Source of the DNA: Hondaea fermentalgiana
Lineage: Eukaryota > Sar > Bigyra > Thraustochytrida > Thraustochytriidae
NCBI GenBank assembly: GCA_014084085.1
Contig: NPFB01000032.1
Span: 190,904 to 224,406 of the forward strand
Length of the DNA: 33,503 bases
Direction: 5' to 3'
Below the pieces are notes generated by a model. The model did not search any database, was not told the DNA's origin, and saw only the letters and a program-made list of their open reading frames with translations. The translations under genes were made by a program, and so were the position numbers. Each line of letters begins with the position of its first letter. Position 1 is the stretch's first letter. Shown piece after piece: positions 9,595 through 17,748 of this stretch.

Positions 9595-9825
9595 CGGCAG
9601 GCGCAGCGTGGCGAGCGTGGTTCCGCCAGCGCGGCGCGGCCATCGCTCGCTCGCTCGAGCTGACTTGAGTTGACTTGACTTGAGTTGACTTGAGGGAAAG
9701 TCTCGCTCCGGACCGTGGCTTTCGTCTCGCTCCGGCACGGCGTGGCTCGCAGTCACCCGCTCCTGTGATCTGGACGGGCCAGCGTCTGCGACATCTGGCG
9801 CTGCGATTGTCGGAGGAGCAAACGA

Positions 9826-9909
9826 ATGGCGATGGCGGCGACGATGCTTTCTTTGGCCATGGTGGTTGGCAGTGGTTGGTTGCTGGGTTGTTTGCTCGGT
9901 CCATCATGA
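9826..9909 (+). CDS. Possible 27-residue hydrophobic small ORF
   Basis: This is the first plus-strand ATG after 909 ATG-free bases. It encodes 27 residues, strongly hydrophobic with four Met, resembling a signal peptide or single membrane segment. Its TGA overlaps the ATG of a second open frame (9906-10087, about 60 residues, Pro/Ser/Arg-rich) as ATGA. Nothing else supports translation. It could equally be a first exon, an upstream ORF or chance. Confidence 0.15.
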   Translation: MAMAATMLSLAMVVGSGWLLGCLLGPS

Positions 9910-10487
9910 GGTGGCGATGACCGGCTGGCCTGTTCGACCTCCGTCCCCGCGGTCGCTGTCGCTTCCCTCGCCCGTCCCGTCCCGTGAGATCGTCTCCGGA
10001 AAGGAAGGTCTGCAGCAAGCGCAAGCACTAGCTGCGAAGCGCACGTCGCGGCCTCTCTGTCACTCGCTCGGCCAGCCCACCGCGTAAACGCCCGCGACGA
10101 ATACGACGTGCAGGGTTTTCTTCTTGAGACAACTCACAGCAGCCAGGTCGCTCCGATGCCTGCAAGCCAGCCAGGCGTGAGCGAGACCACGGCGGGCGGA
10201 TCTAGCTGGCTGGCTTGGGTTACACTGGCGGCTTGGGCGCGGCTGGTGGCCACTGGCAGGCTGGCTGCGTGCGTGCGCACGGACGCACGCGCGCGGCAGG
10301 CTGCTGCTGCACGAGCCCAGTGCGCGTCCGCGCTCTCTCGCCAAAAGCGTAGCTCTCCCCCTCATACAACTGAGTAGTATACAACAATCTCGCGGCCCAC
10401 ACCTCGGCCGCCTTTACTGTTTCCACTTGTAAACCCTTGCAGCGCTGTAGCCACCGACCGATTGCTTTCCCGCTTTCTTGAGGCGTT

Positions 10488-10531
10488 CTTGGCTCTCGAG
10501 CTTGGCTCTCGAGCTTGGCTCTCGAGCCAAG
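10488..10531. repeat. Three 13-bp direct repeats ending in an inverted repeat
   Basis: CTTGGCTCTCGAG is repeated exactly three times (10488, 10501, 10514). The last copy runs into CCAAG, giving CTTGGCTC-TC-GAGCCAAG, a perfect 8-bp inverted repeat with a 2-base spacer. The regular 13-bp spacing and terminal palindrome could be a protein-binding array or the result of slippage. Confidence 0.8.
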
Positions 10532-11557
10532 CTTGCGACCTGCCTCTGATGATTGGACTCTTGCTTCATGCCTTGCTCCTGCGCCCTTGAGGACGGAGGA
10601 TGGATGGGTGGATGGACGGACGCCTGAGGCTACAGCGGACAACGCGAAGCAGGCGCGCCATCGCAGACGGCCGTGCGTTTTCCGCGAGGCTTGGCGAGAA
10701 AGTCTTCGCATCGAAGGTGCTGCCCCGCGCCAACCCTGCCCGTGCTGCTGCAGCTGCTGCTTGCCTGCGGCCTCGCAGAGGAGGGATTTTGCAGACGTTA
10801 TCGGCGGACCGATTGAAGGCCGCAGCTGCGGGCGTGGACACGGCGTGGACACGGTGCACGCTCGGGCGGAGCGCTTTTCCCGCTCGGTGCTTGAGCGCCC
10901 GGAAATTTGCTTGTCACTGTCAGTTAGGTCGTTTGTTCCTTCGTTCGTTCGTTGGCAGTGGCGAGAGGTTGTTGCCGACAGGGGTAGTCCTAGTTGAGCT
11001 GATTGGTCGGTTTGGCTGTTTGGGTCGCAGTTTGTCGTTGGCGAACGAGCTGCGAAGAATTCACCGCGCATCTCCAGCCTCCGCTCACGACGCTGACGCA
11101 GCTGCGCTGGGACACGGCTCAAGCGAACCGCAAGGGAAGCAGTTGTGCAAGCGGTGCGAGCAGGAGAGCACGTTGGCAGGCTCTCTGAGCAGGAAAACAC
11201 GCTCGAGCCAAGGCTTATATCAATCAAAACGTTGGTGGGTGCTGCCGCCATCGCTCATCTTCATCAAGCTGCCAGGTAGATGGGTAGAGACGGATGGATA
11301 TAAATTCAATCGATCGAATTGGCGCGGTGGCGGGCGAGGAGCTTCTTTCTTCTCGCGCCTGAGACCTGCAGCGGCGACGTAGCCACCGATGCTTGCACCA
11401 GTGGCCCTTCTTTGCCAGCAGGAACACTGGTGTTGTTGTAAGCAAGTCCCGCTGCGCCGGCTATTCAGCGCTCAACAGCACTTGAAGGTGGGCGAGGTCA
11501 CCAAAGCCTGGACTGACTGCGCTTCCTTCCTCAGCCCGATGCTGCGCTGTTGCTACC

Positions 11558-11917
11558 ATGGCTACCGCTGCACCGCATTCCTTTGCACGCGCGGTCGGCG
11601 CCTGGCTTGAAAACAATTTAACCACCTGGCAGCACTTTACGTTGCTGGCCGCGCTCCTTCCTCCCCTTGGCTGCCCGAGCCAGGGTTTTCTTTTCGCGAA
11701 CGGCTCCCTCCCTCCCTCCCTTGCTTCCTTCCTCCCCGGCCAGGGCGACTGGCCGATCAAGCAACTTGAAAGTTGCGGCGCCCGCGAGGCGACTGCGAGC
11801 GTCACTTGGTTGGCCGCCAATCGTTCTTTGCCTTCTTTTGTGGGCCCGACTTGCCAGAGCGCAGGCGACCTTGGCTGGAAAAAAGGGGCCTGCGTGGGAT
11901 GGATCATGATGAGATGA
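11558..11917 (+). CDS. Possible small ORF, 119 residues, unknown
   Basis: An ATG in a good context (TACCATGG) opens 119 codons ending in TGA. The translation is less Arg-rich and less repeat-like than its surroundings, with a stretch near residues 14-38 that looks like a plausible helix followed by a small hydrophobic run. I recognise no family. A longer open frame lies antisense (11461-12456, minus), so at most one is likely real. It could be an orphan gene, one exon of a gene, or chance in GC-rich DNA. Confidence 0.2.
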   Translation: MATAAPHSFARAVGAWLENNLTTWQHFTLLAALLPPLGCPSQGFLFANGSLPPSLASFLPGQGDWPIKQLESCGAREATASVTWLAANRSLPSFVGPTCQSAGDLGWKKGACVGWIMMR

Positions 11918-11951
11918 AATGGAACGGGACGCCTCGAGCCGCCTGCCTCGC

Positions 11952-12001
11952 GAGGCTGGCGAGGCCGGGCGAGGCTGGGTGAGGCTGGGCGAGGCTGGGC
12001 T
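11952..12001. repeat. 10-bp tandem repeat (GAGGCTGGGC)5
   Basis: Five units of a ten-base motif, the first ones degenerate. This period is longer than the 4-5 bases typical of this window. Confidence 0.85.
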
Positions 12002-12518
12002 GGACGAGCGCCCCGCGCGTCGCTTCCCTCGGCGCCTCGCTGCTCCAGGCCGGTAGCGCATCGGTGGCACCCGCGATAATCGGTGGCGCTGCTCTTGCAA
12101 GGACCTTGCAATGTGACGGATGCAATGCGATGGGATGGATGCATGCGAGGGAGGTCGCAAGCTCCGGGTCCGTCGCCTCTCCGAGGAGCTGGGCTTACGT
12201 GGAGAAGACGCGCTGGCAAGACCTGCACGTCGCTGTCGCTGCTGTCGCTAGCAGGGCTGGAGCGGTCGGCGGCGGATCGATTCGCTGGCGGGGCACGCGC
12301 TGCGGCGCGAGGCGATCCCGGAGGAATCCTCGCGGCCTCTCGAAGCCAAGTCGAACCAGTTGGCATGCATGCAAGCAAGCAGGCGACTTCGCGCGTGATG
12401 TCTGCTTTCGCGCCATACAGCAGGTTGCCCATACTCGCGCTTCCCCGGAAACTCATCCCTTACCCGTCGTCCGGCAACTCGCCGCCAAAGCTGCAGAGCG
12501 TCAGCAAATGATCGCTCT

Positions 12519-12552
12519 CGATCGATCGCTCGATCGATCGATCGATCGATCA
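12519..12552. repeat. (CGAT)n self-complementary repeat
   Basis: About eight CGAT units with one CGCT variant. The block is self-complementary and could extrude as a hairpin. Confidence 0.9.
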
Positions 12553-12801
12553 AGCGGACCCTCATGGCAGCTGCAGACGCCGGCGGGAGCGGCGCGCGCG
12601 GATTCGGATCCGGGTTCGGGCTGGATTTGCGTCGCCACTCCAGTCTTGCCTTGCCTTTTTACTTGTGGCCGAAGACCCGCCCCAGGGGACGGGCGACCCA
12701 GGGTCCTCGACGGCTCCAAGAAGCCAATCATGATGGTGCGAGACGCGCGCCGCCACCGCTGCCAGCAATGCAACCAATCCACCAGCCAGCTCCACCAAGC
12801 A

Positions 12802-12839
12802 AGCCAGCCAGCCAGCCAGCCGGGCGGGCGGGCGGGCGC
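12802..12839. repeat. (AGCC)n followed by (GGGC)n
   Basis: Five AGCC units run directly into five GGGC units. (GCCAA)n follows at 12866-12887. Confidence 0.9.
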
Positions 12840-13277
12840 GAGCGCAGCGTGCCAAGAAAAAAGCAGCCAAGCCAAGCCAAGCCAAGCCTGGTCGGCACGG
12901 CGCGCCGCACTGGCTCTGCGCAAGCAAGGGCCGCATCACGAAGCGGTGATCCGCGCGGGACAAAGAAAGAAAGGTGGCGCGCCGTCGCCTGGGCCCCGCA
13001 ACCGGCCCGTCCCCCTTACCCCCCTGCTTCCCTCCCTCTCCCGCCGCCACTGGTGGCCCGGCGCCTATCTTCCTGCTGGCAACGACGGACCGGCCGGCGC
13101 CGGCGCGCGAAAAGAACGCGAGGCCGTCCTTGGCGCACGAAACCGTTCTGTTCCAGCACGGGCGGCGCGTGCAGGCGGTGCGGCGCAAGTGTGTCCGCGG
13201 GAAGAAGGAAGAGAGAATCGGAAGCAGCGATCTGCGGGCCGAGAGGCGCCGGAGGGGACGGGAGCTATCCGTCCTGC

Positions 13278-13351
13278 TTCTTTCTTTCTTGTTTTTCCAT
13301 TCTTTCTTTCATTCTTTCAATCTTCTTTTCTTTCTTTTCTTTCTTTTTTCC
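13278..13351. repeat. (TTTC)n pyrimidine tract
   Basis: About 74 bases, almost all T and C, with CAT, TTG and CAA interruptions, in the zinc-finger leader. Confidence 0.85.
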
Positions 13352-13587
13352 ATCTTGCTCTTTACCACATTTGTAAATACAACAAGCAAACAAGAAAGCT
13401 AGCAAACAAGCGAGCGAGCGGGGGCGAGAGAGAGATAGAAGGAACACAGAGAGCGCGAGCGAGGGCACGCCGCGTGCGAGCCTGGTTGCCGGCCCCGGGA
13501 AGTGCGGCGCGGGGGCCCCAGGCTCCGAAGCGACGAGGCAGGCGGCTGCAGCTCTGCAGCAGAAGGTTGCGGTCGGCAGACTCCTAG

Positions 13588-13613
13588 CGAGCGAGCGAGC
13601 GAGCGAGCGAGCG
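13588..13613. repeat. (GAGC)n repeat
   Basis: Six and a half GAGC units lie in the putative zinc-finger leader. Related (ACGC)n at 14074-14095 and (AGCGAACG)n at 14251-14278 follow in the same tract. Confidence 0.9.
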
Positions 13614-14954
13614 GCACAGCTCCTCGCATCGATCGCATCGGCGCCACCTTGCGTGCTTACTCGCTCGCTCTTTGAAGGTCCTTGCCTCCGTGAGCCCAGC
13701 GTAGGTTGCGCGCGCGCAGAGAAGCCCAGCGCAGAGCCGCGCAGAGCAGAGCAGAGCAGAGCGCAATCCCACGCGCAGACGACGCGAAGCGCAAGGCGTG
13801 GTGAAGGTGACGCGAAACGAGGTGACCTGCAGAAGGCAGTAGCACCAGCGCCAAGGGTGCCGGCGACACGACGTGCAAGTAAGAGGCGAGGCCAGCAAGT
13901 TAGCAAGCGGCCAGTGGCAGCCGCACGCTCGCCTGGCACCTACCTGGCTCTCATCATCAGCCAGTCAGGAAACTCCAAACAAGGAAACAAACAGCCCAAA
14001 CTGGAATTCTGGACGGACGCAAAGACCAAGGTGCCTCCACATCCCTTGTCTGGCTGGCTGCTTGGCTGACGATACGCACGCACGCACGCACGCACCTGCA
14101 CGCCCTTGCGCATACATACATATACACCAGTGCAGCAGACCCGCTCGACCCCCTTCAGAAAACCACGCTTTTACGCTCGCGTGCACGGTCTGCGTTCTCA
14201 CCTTTGGCCAATAAATTTACTCGTCTCGCCCAGCCCAAGCGACGTCGGCAAGCGAGCGAACGAGCGAACGAGCGAACGCAGGCACAGACTTCTTTCGGCG
14301 AGACGAGCTTGGCCAAGGTTTGGACTCAATTTGTTTTCTGTCGCGGCAGCTTGAAGGCTTGTGATTCATTCATTCAAGACGTTCCTCAACCGTGGTAGGA
14401 GAATAAGCAAGCGAACAAAGACAAGCAAACGTCCTTGCTGGTTGCGCGCATCGAGTCAACTCTGTCATCAAACAACCAATCAGCCCGACAAGCGAGTCTC
14501 CCTCTCCCTCTCCCTCTCCGCCCCTCCCTCAGGCAAACTCGTATTGCATAGCATCGCATCGCGACGCGAGTCCTCTGCCAGCTAGGTGTCCTGAGTCTGG
14601 GTCCGGGTCCGGGCTGCGTCCCCCGCCGTCCAGCCCACCACCACTCGCGCTCGGCGCGGGCCTCGCCTCCGCCGCGCGCTCCGAGCGAGCGAGCGTCCTC
14701 GGTCGGGGTCGAGGGAGCGGAGCAAGCAGAGTTTAGCAGAGTCTCCCGGAGGCGCCGCGCGAGGGAACCCGCGCCTCCGTCGGGATCGACTGCATCTATC
14801 TTCGCCCGTCCATCCGTCCATTGCGCCCGCTCGATCCATCCATCCACCGCTCGACCGGGCGGGCGCGCGTCGCGCCCCGTAGCCTGCTCGCGCGCGTGCC
14901 TCGCGAGCGTGCGCCCCGTGCGTGCGCTGCGAAAGCAGCGCAAGGCGGGACACG

Positions 14955-14963
14955 CAGGTGAGT
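14955..14963 (+). other. Strong splice-donor consensus (CAG|GTGAGT)
   Basis: A perfect GT-AG donor consensus with cut 14957/14958. A pyrimidine-containing acceptor candidate ending in GCAG lies only 86 bases downstream (15043), which would define a short leader intron. No transcript evidence is available. Confidence 0.4.
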
Positions 14964-15243
14964 ATCTGACACGGACTCGAAGCCCGCGAGCCCGGCTCGC
15001 CTCGCGCGGCTTTTTCGGGCCGTCGCTTCTATAGCTTGCGCAGCTTTGGTTGGAGCCTGCCTGGACGTGCCCGCGCGTGTCGACTTCGTCAAGCTCGCGC
15101 TGCGCGAACAGGCCGAAAGCTTAAGACGAAGCAAACAGCTTGGACGAGAGTAAGAACCGGAGAGCAAAGCAAGAAAGCAAAGGCACTGGCAGTGACCAGT
15201 GGTCCATCCATTCGAGCAGCAGCAGCAGCAGCTCTCGCGAAGA

Positions 15244-15252
15244 AAGGTACGT
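15244..15252 (+). other. Strong splice-donor consensus (AAG|GTACGT) opening the ATG island
   Basis: Cut 15246/15247. The first plus-strand ATG after 2.6 kb lies 100 bases downstream. An intron starting here and ending at an acceptor such as 17258 (CTCTTCTCCTGCTTGCGTGTCCAG form) or 17578 (CTGAC branch-like sequence, then GCCGCAG) would remove every ATG between 12771 and the zinc-finger start. Confidence 0.4.
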
Positions 15253-15346
15253 GCATCATCGTTCGTTGTCGCCGTGACAAAGTTCGAGGAGAGGAGGGGA
15301 AAGGAGACCTTGAGGAGGGGGGGGGGAAGAGAGGACGCGGCAATCG

Positions 15347-16236
15347 ATGACCGCGAGCGGGAGAGCGGGAGAGCGAGTGGACAAGATCCTGGCGCGAGCC
15401 CAGCCCAGTCGCCCCCTTGCGGGACACAGCCCGCCCGCTCGCTCCCGCAAGCGAGTGCGTGAGTGAGTGCGGGAGCGCGTGAGTGCCGTGCGTGCGTGCG
15501 TGAGTGAGCGCGCGCGACCCCGAGGTTCGCACAATCGTGCGCGTGCGCTTTCATTCTTTGTTTCTTTGTTGTTGTTTTTCTCCGCCAGCCCCGCTCCGCT
15601 CTGCTTTGCTGGGCCGTCCCGTCCAGGCGCGCGACGACGGCCGCGGCGGCCTCCTTTCCCCTCTCCTCGCCAGCCGGCTTTCGCCGCAGCTCGTGCGCGA
15701 TCTTCCTCTCCGCAGCTCTTGGGAGTTCACGCACGCAGAGAGCGCACCGAGGATGAAAGGAACGCGCGACAGAGCAAACAAAGCAAACGGAGCAGCAGCA
15801 CGACGAGCGCCGCGCTCGATGCAGACGAAGGAGGCGGCTGGGCCTCCCTCGCGCGCATGCAGGGCGGGAGGCCCGCGCGGCAAGTGCTCGGGCCGCGTCA
15901 GCGTAGCGTTGCGGCGCGAGAGCGGCAGAGGAATGTGAGCCGAGCTCGCGCACTCTGCCGCTGCGGTACACACTCGCAGTCTCGGGCAGCCAGGCCGCCA
16001 GGCGAAGCCTTCATGCATGTACGCGTGTGTAATAAACGAAGGCCCTCGCTCGCCTGCGAAAGCTTGCCAGCTAGCTCGGCTTGCTAGCTCGCTTGCTTGC
16101 TTGCGTGTGAGCTTGAGGGAGAGACCGCGCTCGCCAGGCCCGGTACCTTCCGGGCCGCGACGCGAAGCCGCAGGAAGAGGCGAGGGGCGCGAGGCGAGGG
16201 ACGCGAGGCGAGGCGCGAAGGCCGTCGATGCACATG
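15347..16236 (+). other. ATG-containing island, putative intron segment in the zinc-finger leader
   Basis: About nine plus-strand ATGs (15347, 15752, 15819, 15856, 15932, 16013, 16017, 16228, 16234) occur in 890 bases, an ordinary density for this composition, between two ATG-free tracts. No recognisable protein is encoded. Confidence 0.35.
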
Positions 16237-16667
16237 CCTGCGCGCCGTGTCGCTGCCGCTGCCGCGAGCGCGAGCGGAGGCCAGGCGAGTGTGCGGTGAA
16301 GAGCAGGAGGAGGGCGAGAGAGTAAGCAAGCACACCGGCGGTTGTGCCAGCCGGTCGCACGCGAGGAGGGCAGAAGGAGCGCTTGGTCGCGGCGCACACC
16401 GATAAAAACAAGCGAGGAGAGGAAAAGACGGACTTGCCGCGGTGGCGGAGCGAGCGTCTAGCACGACCCGGGCAGGCGGGACTGACGCGCGCGGCGGCGG
16501 GGAGGAGGAGGGTGGAGGGACGGGGGAAAGAGGGTGCGCGCGCGGCGGCACCAATAGGAGCAAAGTGCACCGACCAACTGACGAACTTGCGGGCCGCGCA
16601 GCGCAGAAGATTTTCACGGAGCTTACGAGCGCAGACAGCATTCGAAGAGAGAAAGGACAAAGGCCAG

Positions 16668-16742
16668 AGAAAGAAAAGGAAAGGAAAGGAAAGGAAAGAA
16701 AAAACTTTTTCTTTCTTTTCTTTTCTTTTCTTTTCTTTTTTC
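16668..16742. repeat. Purine tract followed by complementary pyrimidine tract
   Basis: A (GGAAA)n-type purine run of about 37 bases is followed, after AAAAAAC, by a (CTTTT)n-type run of similar length. As RNA, the arms could pair over about 30 positions using A-U, G-C and G-U pairs. Confidence 0.75.
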
Positions 16743-16904
16743 CTTTACATTCCACTCTCGCTGCTCTTTCTGGTGGCTCGAGCACGGCGGCACGCCTGGC
16801 TGAGCAGTTCGAACTGGCTGGCTGATTGCGCGATAGCCTGTGTGTATACTGAGAGACGACTTTTTCGCTCTCATTTACGCCGGGCCACGCACTCACTCAC
16901 GCAC

Positions 16905-16924
16905 ACGGGTGTACACACACCCGT
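16905..16924. promoter_or_regulatory. 8-bp perfect inverted repeat in the zinc-finger leader
   Basis: ACGGGTGT, spacer ACAC, then ACACCCGT. The GC-containing 8-bp stem with a 4-base loop is a plausible RNA hairpin or DNA-binding site. Confidence 0.55.
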
Positions 16925-17027
16925 CCCTGGCGGGTTCCGGCGGTAAAGCGTAAACCAGCGGGGGAGAAAGAAAAGAAAAGAAAAACCAGGAAAAAAGCTG
17001 CGTGTGCGCTTTTTCCAATTTCCATTT

Positions 17028-17048
17028 TCTCTCTCTCTCTCTCTCTCT
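17028..17048. repeat. (TC)n dinucleotide repeat
   Basis: Ten TC units follow a TTTTCC-rich stretch, then TTGCCAAG. It may act as the polypyrimidine tract of an acceptor. Confidence 0.9.
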
Positions 17049-17748
17049 TGCCAAGCCTCGCGTCAAGAGAGCCACCGTCGCCCACGCAGGTAGTGCAGAC
17101 CGCCTTCGCTCCTCGCGCCGCTCCCCTCGCCCGTTTTGTCCCGAGCAAAGCAAAGCAAAGCGAAAAGCGAGGCAGCCGTGGCCACAGAGCCTGAGCAGTC
17201 GTCGTCCCTCAAGCCCGCGGCAGAGCATCCCACCCTCTTCTCCTGCTTGCGTGTCCAGGCGCCCCGCCACTCGTTTGCCGGCGCTCCGGCTTGCGAGGCA
17301 GAACAAGCAACCAGAGCAAAGCAAAGCAAGCAAAAGCAAGCTTAGCAAAGCTCGCCCAGGGACGCGGCTCGACAGCCGTAGAAGCAGGTATCGCTCACTG
17401 CGACCTCGGCCGGCCAGGCCCGGGCGCCAAACGACAAACAAGCAACGTCACGGGCCAGAACTAGGCGCCGCCGAATCGCGGCGAGGAAGATCTGCGCACG
17501 GCCAGCTAGGAAGGGAAGGAAGGAAGGCAATCAGAGCCTGGCGCTAGCTCTCGCTGACTGGTTTGGTTGGTGCCGCAGGGAACCCACGGAAAGGGAAAGT
17601 AAAGGTAAAGGCAAGAAGCCCACCCAGCCGAGAGAGGAAGGAAAGAAGGAAGCAAGGAAGCAAGGCCCAGGCGGCCGCAGATCTGCAACGCGCGGAGCAG
17701 GGAGGGACGGCCCTCGCGGCGCCGCGCTGGTAAAAGACACAACAGACC

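Larger units (their letters stand above)
8264..12770. other. Gene-poor spacer between the IQ gene and the zinc-finger leader
   Basis: These 4.5 kb hold the upstream region of the IQ gene on the left and no recognisable gene. The sequence is GC-rich with many short tandem repeats. Long open frames on both strands mostly translate to Arg/Ala/Pro/Ser-rich or repeat-derived sequence with no recognisable family. Two ATG-initiated open frames (9826 and 11558, plus strand) are listed separately as weak candidates. Plus-strand ATGs are absent from 8917-9825 and 10616-11279, weaker versions of the signal seen before the two transcription-factor genes. Confidence 0.5.
12771..15346 (+). promoter_or_regulatory. 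ATG-free tract, putative distal 5' leader of the zinc-finger gene
   Basis: No plus-strand ATG occurs in these 2,576 bases, although the opposite strand carries roughly 27-30 ATGs. ATGs are frequent immediately to the left (12728 and 12768, for example). The tract contains two strong donor consensus sites, CAG|GTGAGT at 14957/14958 and AAG|GTACGT at 15246/15247. I read it as the first exon or exons of a long leader belonging to the zinc-finger gene at 17749. Transcription is inferred, not shown. Confidence 0.5.
16237..17748 (+). promoter_or_regulatory. ATG-free proximal leader of the zinc-finger gene
   Basis: The 1,512 bases immediately before the zinc-finger ATG contain no plus-strand ATG. 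AT dinucleotides are scarce here (about 17) and none is followed by G. Acceptor-like sites end at 17054, 17258 and 17578. The last 170 bases are purine-rich without stable-looking hairpins. Two strong inverted repeats (16668-16742 and 16905-16924) fall in this tract. Confidence 0.5.

Noticed and set aside
11461..12456. 331-codon minus-strand frame starting with a true ATG at 12456
   Set aside because: The first 60 residues look plausible, but the rest is Pro/Arg/Ala-rich, includes the translation of the 10-bp GAGGCTGGGC repeat, and matches no family. It overlaps the 11558 frame antisense. Kept only as a remote possibility of a first exon.
12064..13587. 507-codon plus-strand frame
   Set aside because: It translates CGAT, AGCC, GGGC and TTTC repeats and lies mostly in the ATG-free tract. 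This is an artefact of low stop-codon density.
14796..16660. Long minus-strand frames (391 and 369 codons) antisense to the zinc-finger leader
   Set aside because: They are Ser/Arg/Ala-rich and low complexity, mirror each other's repeats, and have no recognisable domain.
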